The translations under genes and the position numbers were made by a program. From Diplonema papillatum (taxonomy: Eukaryota; Euglenozoa; Diplonemea; Diplonemida; Diplonemidae): a stretch of DNA of 64,000 nucleotides. The notes beneath the pieces were generated by a model. That model had not been told where the DNA came from. It saw nothing but the letters and a program-made list of their open reading frames with translations, and searched no databases. How positions within the stretch are numbered: position 1 is the first letter of the stretch; every line of letters begins with the position of its first letter. Shown here one piece after another: positions 42,987-53,546 of this stretch. The DNA lies in the NCBI GenBank assembly GCA_030068145.1, contig JAPJBO010000813.1, positions 39,551-103,550 of the forward strand, read 5' to 3'.

Positions 42987-44312
42987 ACTACGCGTCGCTG
43001 GAGGAAAAATTGGCTTGTCGCAATGCTGTGCAGCACTGGAGATCTCTTTAAAAGACCCCTGACCGAGATTTTTTCAACCTCTTTTTCGGATCTGGCCAGC
43101 CTAGTTCAACACCGGCAGGCAGAACCGGCGCTCCGAAGCCACACTTCCGCATGAAGCACTGTGGCAGGGCGTCTTGCGGTCTGAGACGGGTTGATGCACA
43201 CCGTAAACAGAGCAGCGTGTGCAGCTGGGGTTCGCAGGCTACTGCCAGCTGCTGTGGGAAGCGTTGCTGGTAACGTTGCTTGCTAATTTTAGACTACCAC
43301 TGCTGACCGACTTTGACCGAGTTTGGCCAAAACCTCGCCAGGTCAAGCTCGGCCCCTGAGCAAGGAGTCAGGCAAGAGAGAAGAACCGCAGAATGAGCGC
43401 AGACGCTGGGCAATGCTGTTGAAGAAAGAGTTAAACACCGGCAGCCAAACAGACCTTCAGGCAGGGAACAGCTACGGTGGTGAAGTAACGAACCTCATCC
43501 GAGTGTCGGGTGAAACCCCTTGCTTGTGTGTTCACTGGAAACGCGACCACCAAGTTTCTAGATTCTTTGGCGGGGTCCAGGTTTTCTGATGCCCTTCGTT
43601 CCCCTCATATTCGTGCTGCGGATCAAATACCCCTTGATTCCCCTTTCTGCAGTCGTTTTGCATTCGGAAGACCAGCGGAAGGAAAAAAACTGCAACTTAC
43701 CACGGGCAACCAAGGATCTGTGTATCTCCCAACTTGGGGGGCCCAAGAGATATTTTTCCCGCCAGAACCTCCCAGAGAAAAAGTGCCCCAAAAATTTTTT
43801 TTCCGCTGTGCAGGGCCAAAATCCCCCCCCTCAGTAAAAACGCCCAATTTTTTTTTTGGTAAGCGGCTATAAGCTAATTATCCCTTTAATGTAACTAGCG
43901 ACTGGTCACATTGGTCTGGCGACCACGCGACAGGAGCATTTCCAACACCGAACAACCTGACAGAGTCCGCAAGTGCTGCAGACAGCTGAAGAAATTGGGC
44001 GAAGACTGGGCGAAGAGGACGGTATTGCCGAGGTATGCTAGATAGTAGTAGTAAGGCGACCGGAAGTTTCACGGAGATTGTCTGTGCACTTTAACTCGTC
44101 GCTCAGAGCAGCTCTTGCATATGAATATATTGCGATATTCACACTGTATACTCTGCCCTGGTGCGTTTCGGGTCACCAACAGCACAGGCAGGTAAGGTTA
44201 GTATGGATTTACCATCACAGTAGCTCAAACTGGGAAATTGCAATACAGTTCATAATATATGTGCTGACGCTGCGGGAATTTTGAGAGCGACCACTGAAGC
44301 TGCCTTGATCAA
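42987..44312. other. Gene-free stretch right of the element
   Basis: Short ORFs only. Homopolymer runs (T, C and A tracts) occur at 43785-43860. Nothing recognisable as a gene; it may contain upstream exons of the DysF gene that I could not define. Confidence 0.4.
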
Positions 44313-44954
44313 GTGTTGCAACAGGAGAGAAGGTACCTACAAACCTACAATACACAGGGAATTGATGCGTTTTACTCGTACCTACCCCTTGTTGATGTTG
44401 ACGAAGAAACGTGTGCATGGGAAGAGTCGTCTTACGAAAACCAGAGATACTACCCGTTCCTTGGGTGGACAGACACCCTATTGCCAGGGGATCCTCCCTG
44501 CTGGAGTGATGTTTCAGGCCACCTGAGAATAGAGCGGTATAATTTCAGGCTACCACAGGGGTGGACATGGGATGGCGATTGGAAAGTCGACTCTTCTGCT
44601 TGGCTATCAGAAGATCAAGGATTTCAGTATGCCGCTTCATGGTGCAGTAGGTTTCACAAACGACAACGTGTTTCCGACTTTGTAAGGCGAAGGAAGTGGA
44701 TCCGACACCGTGTTGTACGTCGAATTGAGCCCGAAGTCGACCAAGTTGAAAAGTTAAAAAATGAAGTTGCAACACTTCATCAGCTGCTTTCACAGAAAGA
44801 GTCACTGATCGAGACGCTCTGCGAGGAAGGCAGGTCGTCATCATCTTTCAACGATTCCTCCAAAAATCAGTACTCAGTGAGCTACAAGTCGGAAATTAGT
44901 GCTGTGCAAGCAAATCGAGCGATGCTCACAAAGTCCAGGCTGAAGACAAGGTGA
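44313..44954 (+). CDS. Dysferlin-domain (DysF) protein, ends uncertain
   Basis: The open frame 44313-44954 begins at a non-ATG codon, so an upstream exon is likely. It contains the paired DysF motifs: YENQRYYPFLGW...LLPGDPPCWSDVSG (DysF-N) and LPQGWTWDGDWKVD...GFQYAASW...FVRRRKWIRHRV (DysF-C). This is the pattern of Pex30/Pex31-type peroxins, TECPR1 and ferlins. A coiled coil follows (VEKLKNEVATLHQLLSQKES). There is no membrane segment in this part. In yeast such proteins act at ER-peroxisome or ER-lipid-droplet contacts; that role here is inference. The frame closes next to AAG|GTGACT, and another open frame (44951-45193) follows, so a 3' exon is possible. Confidence 0.75.
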   Translation: MLQQERRYLQTYNTQGIDAFYSYLPLVDVDEETCAWEESSYENQRYYPFLGWTDTLLPGDPPCWSDVSGHLRIERYNFRLPQGWTWDGDWKVDSSAWLSEDQGFQYAASWCSRFHKRQRVSDFVRRRKWIRHRVVRRIEPEVDQVEKLKNEVATLHQLLSQKESLIETLCEEGRSSSSFNDSSKNQYSVSYKSEISAVQANRAMLTKSRLKTR

Positions 44955-45516
44955 CTTTTGATGCGTCACTCGGATTGCTTCAGGCCAGAGTTCTTCGACA
45001 CTACTATGACAGACCGCTTCAGAGCTGTTTCTTTCGCAATCCGCTTTGCTACTTGGCTGTTGACAGAAGTCGAAGTGCACTAGCTTCACCTCTTGATGCG
45101 AACCTCACTAGCTGCCTTTTCTTGCCTGTCCTTCGAAGTTTAGACAGAAGGTTTCAAAAAGAACTGTGTGTCTTGTTTCTTTCCAGTGAGTAGGGCTGCA
45201 GTCCAGTATTCCAATCATCTCTCTACCCTTGCTGCCTCAGCGAACATGATAAGGGCTTGGGAGCAATGTGTGCGCATAGGGCCCCTACCTACCGTGTTGC
45301 CAATCGGAACACGAAGCAAGCCCCGTAGTCCTTATTGATCAGCACAACGACACCTTGTCGAGGCTTGATCAGTCCGCTCAGGTGCGTCGAGCGAGAGTTT
45401 CTGCCAACGGTTCATTGAGAAGGGTAACATGTCGCAAATTGTGTTTTGGCAGTAGAGTCGTGTTCTTGAAAGCGCCTTCGGCTTCCAGGTCCAAAAAAGG
45501 CGGGTTGCTGGGGAAC

Positions 45517-46374
45517 ATGAAGCGCACTTTAAAAACCATGTGGGTTGCTTATGCGTTGGCCGTCTACATCTATATTCTCTTTCTGCTGTACTTCTCAAAA
45601 ATAGAGGTCAATGCTAGCACAATTCGCCGTGTTATTGCCGGGTTGTCTTTTTCAGTTCATGTTTGGGCGGTTTTCAGCAACCCTGGAGAGCTGGAAACAA
45701 ATGTGGAGGACGGCAACCTCACAGGACCTAGGTACGAGTATGATGGTATCATGTGGGTGTCACGCAAGTTGTGCAAGGGGTGCGAGGTTATACAACCTTC
45801 TAGATCGAAGCATTGTTGGACCTGCCAACGATGTGTCAGGCGGTTCGACCACCATTGCATCTGGATTGGGAACGATGTAGGAGAGGACAACATGTTCGTT
45901 TTTTTGCTCTTTTTGGTCACCAAACTGGCTGTCAGCATTTTGGGTGTCTTTCTGAGTTACAGTTCGATTTCCCTCCTTGCTTGTCAGCATGATAGCAAGT
46001 TATGCACACTCGAAGAATTTGAAATTCCAGCGGCTTTGCTAAGTTGTGGACTTTTGCATATCAGAAAGTCAAAACACCACGGTCTTTTTACAAATGTTGC
46101 AGTTAAGCAGGCCGCCCTGAATTCCTTCATGCACACAAGTGCAGGCTTGAGCGTAATTGTTGTTTTTTACTCTTGTATTATCTTCGCTGTGCTGCTTGCA
46201 TTATTGCTCTCATCTGTGATATATGGCATTTTCACGAACGAGACTTCCTACGAAAACATTCTTCGCATTCGCCTCCGACAGCAAGGTATTCAGGTTCCGA
46301 ATATTTATTCGGGTACTTGCATCGAGAACTTGAGAGATGGCATCCTACCCCGCTCTTTGAAACATTCCACATGA
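45517..46374 (+). CDS. DHHC palmitoyltransferase (ZDHHC4/Swf1-like)
   Basis: Integral membrane S-acyltransferase that attaches palmitate to protein cysteines, probably at the ER/Golgi. 285 aa from ATG 45517; the frame is open back to 45355 without an ATG, so a spliced N-terminal exon is possible. Two N-terminal helices (VAYALAVYIYILFLLYF and the segment after VNAS), a Cys-rich domain (CKGC, SKHCWTC, CVRRFDHHC) and two more helices are visible. The catalytic Cys is residue 114 in DHHC. The stretch after DHHC reads IWIGNDVG, where the family usually has PWVNNCVG, so a zinc-ligand Cys is Asp. The frame ends at TGA 46372-46374, overlapping an ATG of the kinase frame. Confidence 0.88.
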   Translation: MKRTLKTMWVAYALAVYIYILFLLYFSKIEVNASTIRRVIAGLSFSVHVWAVFSNPGELETNVEDGNLTGPRYEYDGIMWVSRKLCKGCEVIQPSRSKHCWTCQRCVRRFDHHCIWIGNDVGEDNMFVFLLFLVTKLAVSILGVFLSYSSISLLACQHDSKLCTLEEFEIPAALLSCGLLHIRKSKHHGLFTNVAVKQAALNSFMHTSAGLSVIVVFYSCIIFAVLLALLLSSVIYGIFTNETSYENILRIRLRQQGIQVPNIYSGTCIENLRDGILPRSLKHST

Positions 46375-48177
46375 CCACTGTTCTTCTCCGTTCGTCCTGC
46401 ATGTATGCCCTGACGAATGTGCCACAGATTCGTTTCTTTCGATCTTTCTCGACATGCCTCAGAATGCTCGAAATCATCATGAAACTAAATGACATAGATT
46501 TACAATGTTCAATCTGCAGGACGAAAGGAACAGCAAAATCCAAAAGTATAAGCTGTGCATCACGAGTGCCAACTGGCTCGAAGGCGGTGGAGGTGCATTC
46601 TGCAAAACAAACAATCCGACACCAAGGTGAGGTGGCTTCTTTCGGAGAAGCCGGCAATGATGGGGATAAGGTAGGAAATGCAATGTCTAGTGGGGAAGAT
46701 AGTGTCGGCACAAGCCCTACAGGAGTGTCTCCGATGTCGTTTGGAGCTGGTACCCGGCTGAATGAGCAACCTGACATTACAACACCAGATTTTAATCGGA
46801 AGGCATCTCGCACTGATAGCAGCAATGGTGCTAATGGAGACACTACACCAATGACACCCAAAGGAGGTCCGCGCAGCTTCAAAAAGCACAGACCTGCAAA
46901 GCTGCCTGCAAACACAGATAGCCCATCACCAGCATCGCGTTGTGTCCAAGTCACGAGCGGAAAGCTCCAAGTAGGTGAGTTCGAAGTCACACGCGATGGT
47001 GCAAGCAAAGAAGTGTGGCTACTTGTGAACAGTAGATGCGACCCATCGAGCTCTCTTCTAACTTCCCCAATTATTTACAGCAATGCTCCACATGATAAGC
47101 AGACAAATGTCTTTAGTGGTCGGATGCAGTTTAGAGATTTCGTCGACGATGGCTATCTTGGCAAAGGTCATCATGGAACTGTTCGGAAGGTCAAACATGC
47201 GCCTACACATCGATACTTTGCCATGAAAGAAATTCCAATTCGTCCTGGAGATCCCAAAACTTCCGGGAGCAACATTGATCCTCAGTTGGAAAACGTGCTA
47301 TTGCGCGAGTTGCACATGCTGCATGCTCACTATTCATCAGACCACATTGTCAAGTATTATGATGCCTACTTCCGAGATGGTGAGCTCAAGATCACTCTAG
47401 AGTATATGGATCACGGTTCAGTGGCGGACATAACAGAGAGACTCGGAAGAGGGTGGCCAGGACAGCCGCTATCTGCAGTTGCTGAGCAGGTATGATTATT
47501 CTTCAGGCAGCGAGGAGCAACAACCCCTCAGGGTCATTCTATGAGGAGAACACTGCAGGAAACTTGTGTGAGGAATATTCAGAACGTTTTCGCAGCGGTT
47601 TCTTGCTTTGAGAACACTCCACAACACACAGGTGGCACAGGGGTTGCATTACATGCACAGCAGCAACAAAATTCATCGTGATATTAAGCCTTCGAATCTA
47701 TTGGTAAATCACAAAGGCATTGTGAAGATCAGCGATTTCGGAATAGCTGTGGTTGGTGACCAAGAAGGCGAGGTTGGCGAGCCTGGGGGTACTCTTTGCT
47801 ACATGAGCCCCGAGAGACACGAGAAAAAGAAGCACGGTCCTGCTGCAGACATCTGGGCTCTCGGCATCACCTTAGCGCAATGTGCCCTAGGTGGAGAGTT
47901 GCCATATAATATCTGCACAGCCGATGGGCCCTTCGATGTAGTCCAAATCATTGCAGCACCCTTAGCTTTTAATCCAGAAGTTGATCTTTCGCCCGACTTC
48001 AAGGAGCTCATCTGTCAATGTGCTGCAAAAGATCCGACACAACGACCTACTGCCCAAGCATTTTTTAGTTCACCCTTCATGGTTGCTCTCAACAAGAATG
48101 GCCCAAAAGCCATCATTGATTTTCTTGCTAGCCAGGGTTTAGATACTCAGGCACCAAGACCAGCACCTGATTCTTGA
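46371..48177 (+). CDS. MAP kinase kinase (MAP2K/STE7-type), two exons
   Basis: Exons 46371-47489 and 47632-48177; 554 aa from ATG 46371, but the true start may be a later ATG (46464, 46479) or an unseen exon. The N-terminal ~200 residues are Ser/Thr/Pro-rich and disordered. The kinase domain has a Gly loop (GKGHHGTVRKV, ~262), AMKEI Lys, EYMDHGSVADI, HRDIKPSN (~387), DFG (~407) and SPER. A TSGKLQVGEFEVTRDG segment before the domain resembles that of plant/protist MAP2Ks. The dual-specificity family activates MAPKs. The activation loop DFGIAVVGDQEGEVGEPGGT has no Ser/Thr before the GT, unlike the S-x3-5-S/T of family members, and carries several Glu. The 142-nt intron joins EQ to VAQGLHYMH in phase 0. 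Confidence 0.9.
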
Positions 48178-49009
48178 CTTGTCTGCTTGGTGTTCTCCAC
48201 AGTGACCGACACTTTTCTAAGTTTGTCGAACCGCAGAGAGGGGAAGCTGCCAAATGCGAGTACACCCAGCATACACTTTTCTCCAGACGGGCATACAAGC
48301 CCAGTCTTCTCCGATTTCAATGATGACCGTCGACAATCATGGAACTTTGAGACATGCCTCCAACTGAGTCAGTTCATAAGCGGCTTACAGTCAAGTGAAT
48401 GCTTTGCTTGGCAATACTGAACAAGGCAACAGGGCAGTGCCACCCATCCAAAGTCTTGAACTCCTTGTGCTCTAAATCTAGCTTCCACTCATGCCAGCAC
48501 CCACACTCCCTGAATGATCGACTCCAGGGTGGAGCATTTAAGACCCCTCTACTTTCAGCTTCTTTGTTTTCAAACATGGCATTCGGACATCCTGATCCAC
48601 CTTTTACTTCATGCTCAATGACAGCTTGGGTTACATTTTTGTGCTCCACGTGTGTCTGAGTACCTGCTGATGCGAAACGAAACGAGGTTCAGCATGTATG
48701 ACCCTTATGTTACTCATGAGCACTTCCCATTTTGATCTGTCACACGTGTTGTAATATCCTGGCCTGCTGAAGCTGTCTTGCCTACAATGTTGTTTTCTTT
48801 TTCATTTGTGAGTGTTTCAGACTGCTTTCCATTCGTATGTTCCTCATGCTGTTTCACCCTACTGCTTTTCCCTTGGTATGTGAATTTGGCTGCTTGTGCT
48901 CTTCCGGAAACACCGAGTGCTATAACAACACTGTGGTTCAACCAGCCGCACCGAAGACTCTGGTCAGGCGAACATTTGGTCGGAACTCGTTCAGGAGGAG
49001 GGGGTAGGA
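48178..49009. other. Intergenic, nothing firm
   Basis: Short ORFs only. An 84-codon frame from 48778 overlaps the rhomboid start in another frame and has a hydrophobic N-terminus (TMLFSFSFVSVSDCF). It could be an alternative 5' exon with a targeting signal, but I see no clear splice pair. Confidence 0.35.
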
Positions 49010-50540
49010 ATGGATGGAAGCAGGATTTATGAAGAACTTGAACACCAATTTCTGAGTGTGCGTCGACAATGGGATAGACTTCCACTTCCCTTGCAAGGTG
49101 TAGTTGGTTTGAACACAGCAGTCTTCTGCTTGGCGAAGACAAAGCCTGGTTTGCGAATGCTACCGCGGCACGGATGCCTGTCGTGGGACAATGCTGTCCG
49201 GCGGCGGCGGTTCCACACAGTTGTAACATCTGTTTTCACACACACCACCTTTCTTCACCTTGCTTTCAACACCGTCATGTTCGTTAACATTACACCACTT
49301 GTCTACATTGGCATGGACAAGCGAAACAAGACTTTATCAGTAGCGATGCAAGCAGTGTTCTACATTACTGCCTCTGCAGTGACAGCCAATGTGATGAGTC
49401 TGTTGTGCACACGAGCAGTGCCTGCGCTCTCTCGGCTGTCCACAGTTGGGCTCAGCGGCGGAGTATGCTTTTTCTTTATTTAGGAAAAGGTCGGAGACAC
49501 TGTTGACCACACCTTAATTGAGTTGCGGTCACCGATCCCCCAACCGCCAACCGCTAGCATCCTGTACTTGACGCGACGCGGAGTGCTGGCACCGCCCGGC
49601 GAATAGAGGGCCACGAGGGCAGGCTATCCTCGTGTTGTAGCCATGTTGTGTAAAAGTCTGGGGGCCTGGTCAACCACCTCACACAAACCTTTCGCGGCTG
49701 TGACTGGACAGTCGGGATGCCGGGGGCGGGTCTCCATGAAGAAGAGAAAAGTAAAGCAAGACCCCCCTGCACCTGCTGTCTCCAGCTGCTTCGGCAGACG
49801 ACACATACGAACTACTTAATATCAAAAGCCCCAACCCACGTGTTGATGTTACCTTGATCAACTCACACCAAGCTGAACCTACTACTATGGAAAAGGTCGG
49901 ATTCTGCTTGCTGGGGCCTGTACTACCAACCGGTGAACGAAATCCGGGGGTTTGGGCCACACATCCTGCAGGCTCTTACGGGCTCAGTCCCTTCAATCAC
50001 TTCAAAAAGCGTTGCTTTGGTAGCAGTGGCTGCACCTCGAACGTGACGTGCACAGGAAATCGGCCAGAAACTGTGATCATAGCACAAGTCGGTACCGACT
50101 CTGGCGTTTGTCTGCAGTACCTTCATGTCCACTGTGGAAGCCCGAGGATTAAGCCGGTCCATTCGCCCCTGATAGTCCCTCTGCCTGAGCCGACTGTTTG
50201 GCTCACGCTTTTGGATAACTGTGCTTGTAAAAGTCAAATAAAAAAATCTACCAGCTAAAGAAGGCAACAAACACTCACACAGCTGTACTCGGCTCTAATA
50301 GGCGCAGCAGCCCTGCATCCTGATCTGTCTGTATCTGTTCTCCTGTTACCTGAGCCAGTCTCTATAGAAACTGTTGTGTGCTTTGCTCTTTCCATTGACA
50401 TCATCGGGCTTCTCGCATTTGGGTTTCACATGAGTAACGGAGGCGTGGCCCACCATGTTCACCTGATGGGTGCTCTGGTGGGATGTCTGGGATCGCGGTA
50501 CTACCTTGTACCTAATCAGTCTCGCAGTTCGTGGTGGTGA
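49010..50540 (+). CDS. PARL-type rhomboid protease, two exons
   Basis: Intramembrane serine protease of the mitochondrial (PARL/Rbd1) type. Exons 49010-49462 and 50283-50540, 236 aa. The join is phase 0 and restores the PARL order without a gap: TVGLSGG|LYSALIGAAALHP aligns with SLGASGAIMTVLAAVCTKIP. The catalytic Ser149 lies in GLSG and His211 in HHVHLMGALVG; helices for a six-helix core are present. An N-terminal presequence is not obvious, so an upstream exon with mitochondrial targeting may be missing. The 820-nt intron contains a dispersed repeat element. Inner-membrane location and substrates are inferred from the family. Confidence 0.88.
49496..49888 (+). repeat. Intronic dispersed element, copy 2, flanked by 13-bp direct repeats
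   Basis: Related to 34509-34850 over its left ~310 bp. It is bounded by perfect copies of GGAAAAGGTCGGA at 49483-49495 and 49889-49901, as expected of a target-site duplication. Its right end contains CCTACTACT, also seen at the right end of copy 1, so copy 1 probably has an internal deletion. It lies only ~33 bp after the splice donor at 49463, in sense orientation. No coding capacity. Confidence 0.75.
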
Positions 50541-50771
50541 GTCAGGCGTTGTTAGTTGCTGCCTGAGGCGGCCGACTCCTTCGCAAACCCGAACAGGTCA
50601 TATTATTACGAGACTCTTTCACTTGACACCACTAGATTCGGGGGACAAAAAACACCGGCCTGCTTTCTCTGACCTTGCTTCGTGTTGTTTTGACAACACG
50701 ACCTACAAGAACCTTAACCGTTAGCTGCCACCGCATTTTGAGGTTTCCCCATCGTTGAGAAGGTGTGTAAC
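50541..50771. other. Short spacer between rhomboid gene and minisatellite
   Basis: Nothing recognised; probably the rhomboid 3' UTR. Confidence 0.3.
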
Positions 50772-52006
50772 TGACCTTTGGAAGCCTTGATGTTGACCAA
50801 CTTTTCTGCAGGGACTGCCCTTTGGAAGTGACCTTTGGAAGCCTTGATGTGGCCCAAGTTTTTTGGAGGGACTGACCTTTGGAAGCCTTCAAGTTTTCTG
50901 GAGGGACTGACCTTTGGAAGCCTTCATGTGCCCCAAGTTTTCTGGAGGGACTGCCCTTTCGAAGCCTTGATGTGCCCCAAGTTTTCTGGAGGGACTGCCC
51001 TTTCGAAGCATTGTGGTCCAAGTTTTTTGGAGGGACTGACCTTTGGAAGCCTTGATGTGGCCCAAGTTTTCTGGAGGGACTGACCTTTCGAAGCCTTGAT
51101 GTGCCCCAAGTTTTCTGGAGGGACTGCCCTTTCGAAGCCTTGATGTGCCCCAAGTTTTCTGGAGGGACTGCCCTTTCGAAGCATTGTGGCCCAAGTTTTT
51201 TGGAGGGACTGACCTTTGGAAGCCTTGATGTGGCCCAAGTTTTCTGGAGGGACTCCCCTTTCGAAGCGTTGATGTGCCCCAAGTTTTCTGGAGGGACTGC
51301 CCTTTGGAAGCCTTCATGTGGCCCAACTTTTCTGGAGGGACTGCTCTTTCGAAGTCTTGATGTGCCCCAAGTTTTCGGGAGGGACTGCCCTTTCGAAGCC
51401 TTGATGCACCCCAAGTTTTCTGGAGGGACTGCCCTTTCGAAGCACTGTGGCCCAAGTTTTTTGGAGGGACTAACCTTTGGAAGCCTTGATGTGGCCCAAG
51501 TTTTCTGGAGGGACTGCCCTTTCGAAGCCTTGATGTGCCCCAAGTTTTCTGGAGGGACTGCCCTTTGGAAGCCTTCATGTGGCCCAAGTTTTCTGGAGGG
51601 ACTGACCTTTAGAAGCCTTGATGTGCCCCAAGTTTTCGGAGGGACTGCCCTTTCGAAGCGTTGATGTGCCCCAAGTTTTCTGGAGGGACTGCCCTTTGGA
51701 AGCCTTCATGTGGCCCAACTTTTCTGGAGGGACTGCTCTTTCGAAGTCTTGATGTGCCCCAAGTTTTCGGGAGGGACTGCCCTTTCGAAGCCTTGATGCA
51801 CCCCAAGTTTTCTGGAGGGACTGCCCTTTCGAAGCATTGTGGCCCAAGTTTTTTGGAGGGACTAACCTTTGGAAGCCTTGATGTGGCCCAAGTTTTCTGG
51901 AGGGACTGCCCTTTGGAAGCCTTCATGTGGCCCAAGTTTTTTGGAGGGACTGCCCTTTGGAAGCCTTCATGTGGCCCAAGTTTTCTGGAGGGACTGACCT
52001 TGAGGC
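50772..52006. repeat. 44-bp minisatellite, about 28 copies
   Basis: The unit contains CCCCAAGTTTTCTGGAGGG, then ACTGCCCTTTCGAAGCC, then TTGATGTG. Variants differ at a few sites (TTTCGAAG/TTTGGAAG, TTCATG/TTGATG). Because 44 is not a multiple of three, all six frames stay open over hundreds of bases, producing apparent proteins of up to 303 aa with 44-residue periodicity. I do not regard these as genes. Confidence 0.97.
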
Positions 52007-52024
52007 CCGCACCCCCCGGAGCGG

Positions 52025-52180
52025 GGGGACAAAATCTGACTTGCCACCTCCTCGCGGTGTCCCCTGGAAACGTGTTTTTCGAAACGCGGCCAAGGCAAGC
52101 AGTACCTTTGCTGTGGGTGAAAGCCCCTTACTTCGTATCTGGCGTCCGAGCTGCGCACCTACCCTTCCCGGGCGTAAAAG
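52025..52180 (+). repeat. 156-bp duplicated block (copy 1)
   Basis: Nearly identical to 53379-53534 at a constant offset of 1354 (GGGGACAAAATCTGACTTGCC to GGCGTAAAA). Copy 1 follows the 44-bp minisatellite directly and copy 2 precedes the 14-bp CAG-rich array, so the block marks the edge of two different tandem arrays. Confidence 0.95.
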
Positions 52181-53088
52181 ATCCTGCCCCAAGCTGCCCA
52201 GCAGGAACGGGGGGGGCGGTGCAAAGAGGCACCTTCCAGGTGAGCCTTGCCAAGTTTGACTCCCTTGTGGCCCTCTCATCGTGAAGGCGGGGTAAAATCG
52301 GGATGGTTACCAATGTGCCCCCGGTTTTTTGAATTAGTTGGCCCCAGTCTGAGTGACAGGTGGCGGCTTGTGGCTGAGCCGCGGCCTTTCCAGGCCCTTA
52401 GCCGACTCTCCTTTCGTTTTTCTGAGTCCCCAGTGCCGTGGGGCAGGCGCCGGTTGCAGTGTGCAACTGGTGCGGGTTCAAACCGCGCCTGTCTGTGTTC
52501 GTGGTTGTGCCGTTTTTCGTTGTGAAGAAGTGAACCCGGAGAACCCACCAGGTCAGGCACCAGGTTTCTTGTCTGGCAAACTGTACGGCCTGGTGTTTAA
52601 AAAAAAATCAAGGCTGTCTGTGCGGTTGGCTGTGACAAGTCCACTCCTGCATTTCACAAAATTTGCAGCAGGAGGGACTGAGTCACACCAATCGAAAAGA
52701 CACCGGAGAATACCCGAGTGTCGGCCCACAAACGAAGTATTTGAACTTCCCCTTTTGGAACTTGCTTGTCTTGCCCATTTTTCCCAGTTTGCCTCGAAGG
52801 CCCCCGTACGATTCTTCCAAAAAAAAAAAAACCCGCAAACCCGCAAACCCGCACTCGGTGGCCCTGCGGGCCCCCTCGTGCATTTGATGGATTCTTAGTG
52901 CTTCGATGTGGGCCTTCTTGTCCAGGTTCGGCCTCTTGTGTGAAGAGGCCGACTCGAAAGAAAACAGGATTCAGCACACACAACGCAAACAGGAACTAGA
53001 AGAAGAAAAGAAATTCACAAGATGGTTCGGGTCGGAGTTGTGCTTGAAAAATCTGGTGTTCGAGAGTTCGTGTGGAAGCAGTCAAGGT
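52181..53088. other. No gene seen
   Basis: Short ORFs of simple composition. Contains CCCGCAAA-type runs at 52830-52855 like those at 55880-55910, and a T-arm-like GGTTCAAACC at 52475 that does not fit a tRNA. Confidence 0.4.
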
Positions 53089-53300
53089 ATGTGAAGTTCC
53101 GAGTCAGCGAAAAGGTTCTGACAGAGCTATGGGTACATATTTTTGTTGATATTTTGACCGATGCATCCAACGAAACCGTCACAGGAATTCGAAGCTCCTA
53201 CGAACGACGTTCTTTCAAGGGTCGCAACTTCGGGAGAACGTGCCCCCCCATTTCGACATGCAACAGTTGCCTATCACGTTTTCGGTGTTCCTTCAGCAAA
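53089..53300 (+). repeat. Dispersed ~200-bp repeat, first of four copies
   Basis: Starts near AAGGTATGTGAAGTTCCGAG, contains GAAAAGGTTCTGACAGAGCT and TTTTGACCGATGCATCCAA. Degenerate relatives begin at about 56093, 56361 and 56560. None codes for a recognised protein. Confidence 0.75.
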
Positions 53301-53378
53301 GTGCTCCTGAGAGGTCGTGAAGTCCAAGAAGCTGGCCATCAAAGGCCCCGGAATTCTCAATGGGTGGTCTTGGGGTTG

Positions 53379-53534
53379 GGGGACAAAATCTGACTTGCCA
53401 CCTCCTCGCGGTGTCCCCTGGAAACGTGTTTTTCGAAACGCGGCCAAGGCAAGCAGTTCCTTTGCTGTGGGTGAAAGCCCCTAACTTCGTATCTGGCCTC
53501 CGAGCTGCGCACCTACTCTTCCCAGGCGTAAAAA
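53379..53534 (+). repeat. 156-bp duplicated block (copy 2)
   Basis: Second copy of the block at 52025-52180, with a handful of substitutions and no indels. Confidence 0.95.
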
Positions 53535-53546
53535 GGTCGGCAAGAA

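Noticed and set aside
44951-44981. 31-nt intron linking the DysF frame to 44951-45193
   Set aside because: Far shorter than any other intron here; the continuation has no DysF-family support.
46371-46374. ATGA stop/start overlap between the DHHC and kinase frames as translational coupling
   Set aside because: Typical of bacterial operons; here both genes are eukaryotic and the kinase start is uncertain, so the overlap is probably chance.
50632-51935. Long ORFs of 100-303 aa on both strands with repeated GHIKASKGQSLQKTW or CPKFSGGTAL
   Set aside because: Translations of the 44-bp minisatellite in all frames; no start context or independent sequence.
50772-52006. CRISPR-like array
   Set aside because: The repeats are contiguous 44-bp units without unique spacers, in a eukaryotic context.
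52430-52500. tRNA-like T-arm GGTTCAAACC
   Set aside because: No D-arm or acceptor stem can be drawn; the nearby GTTGCAGTGTGCAAC hairpin does not give an anticodon arm.
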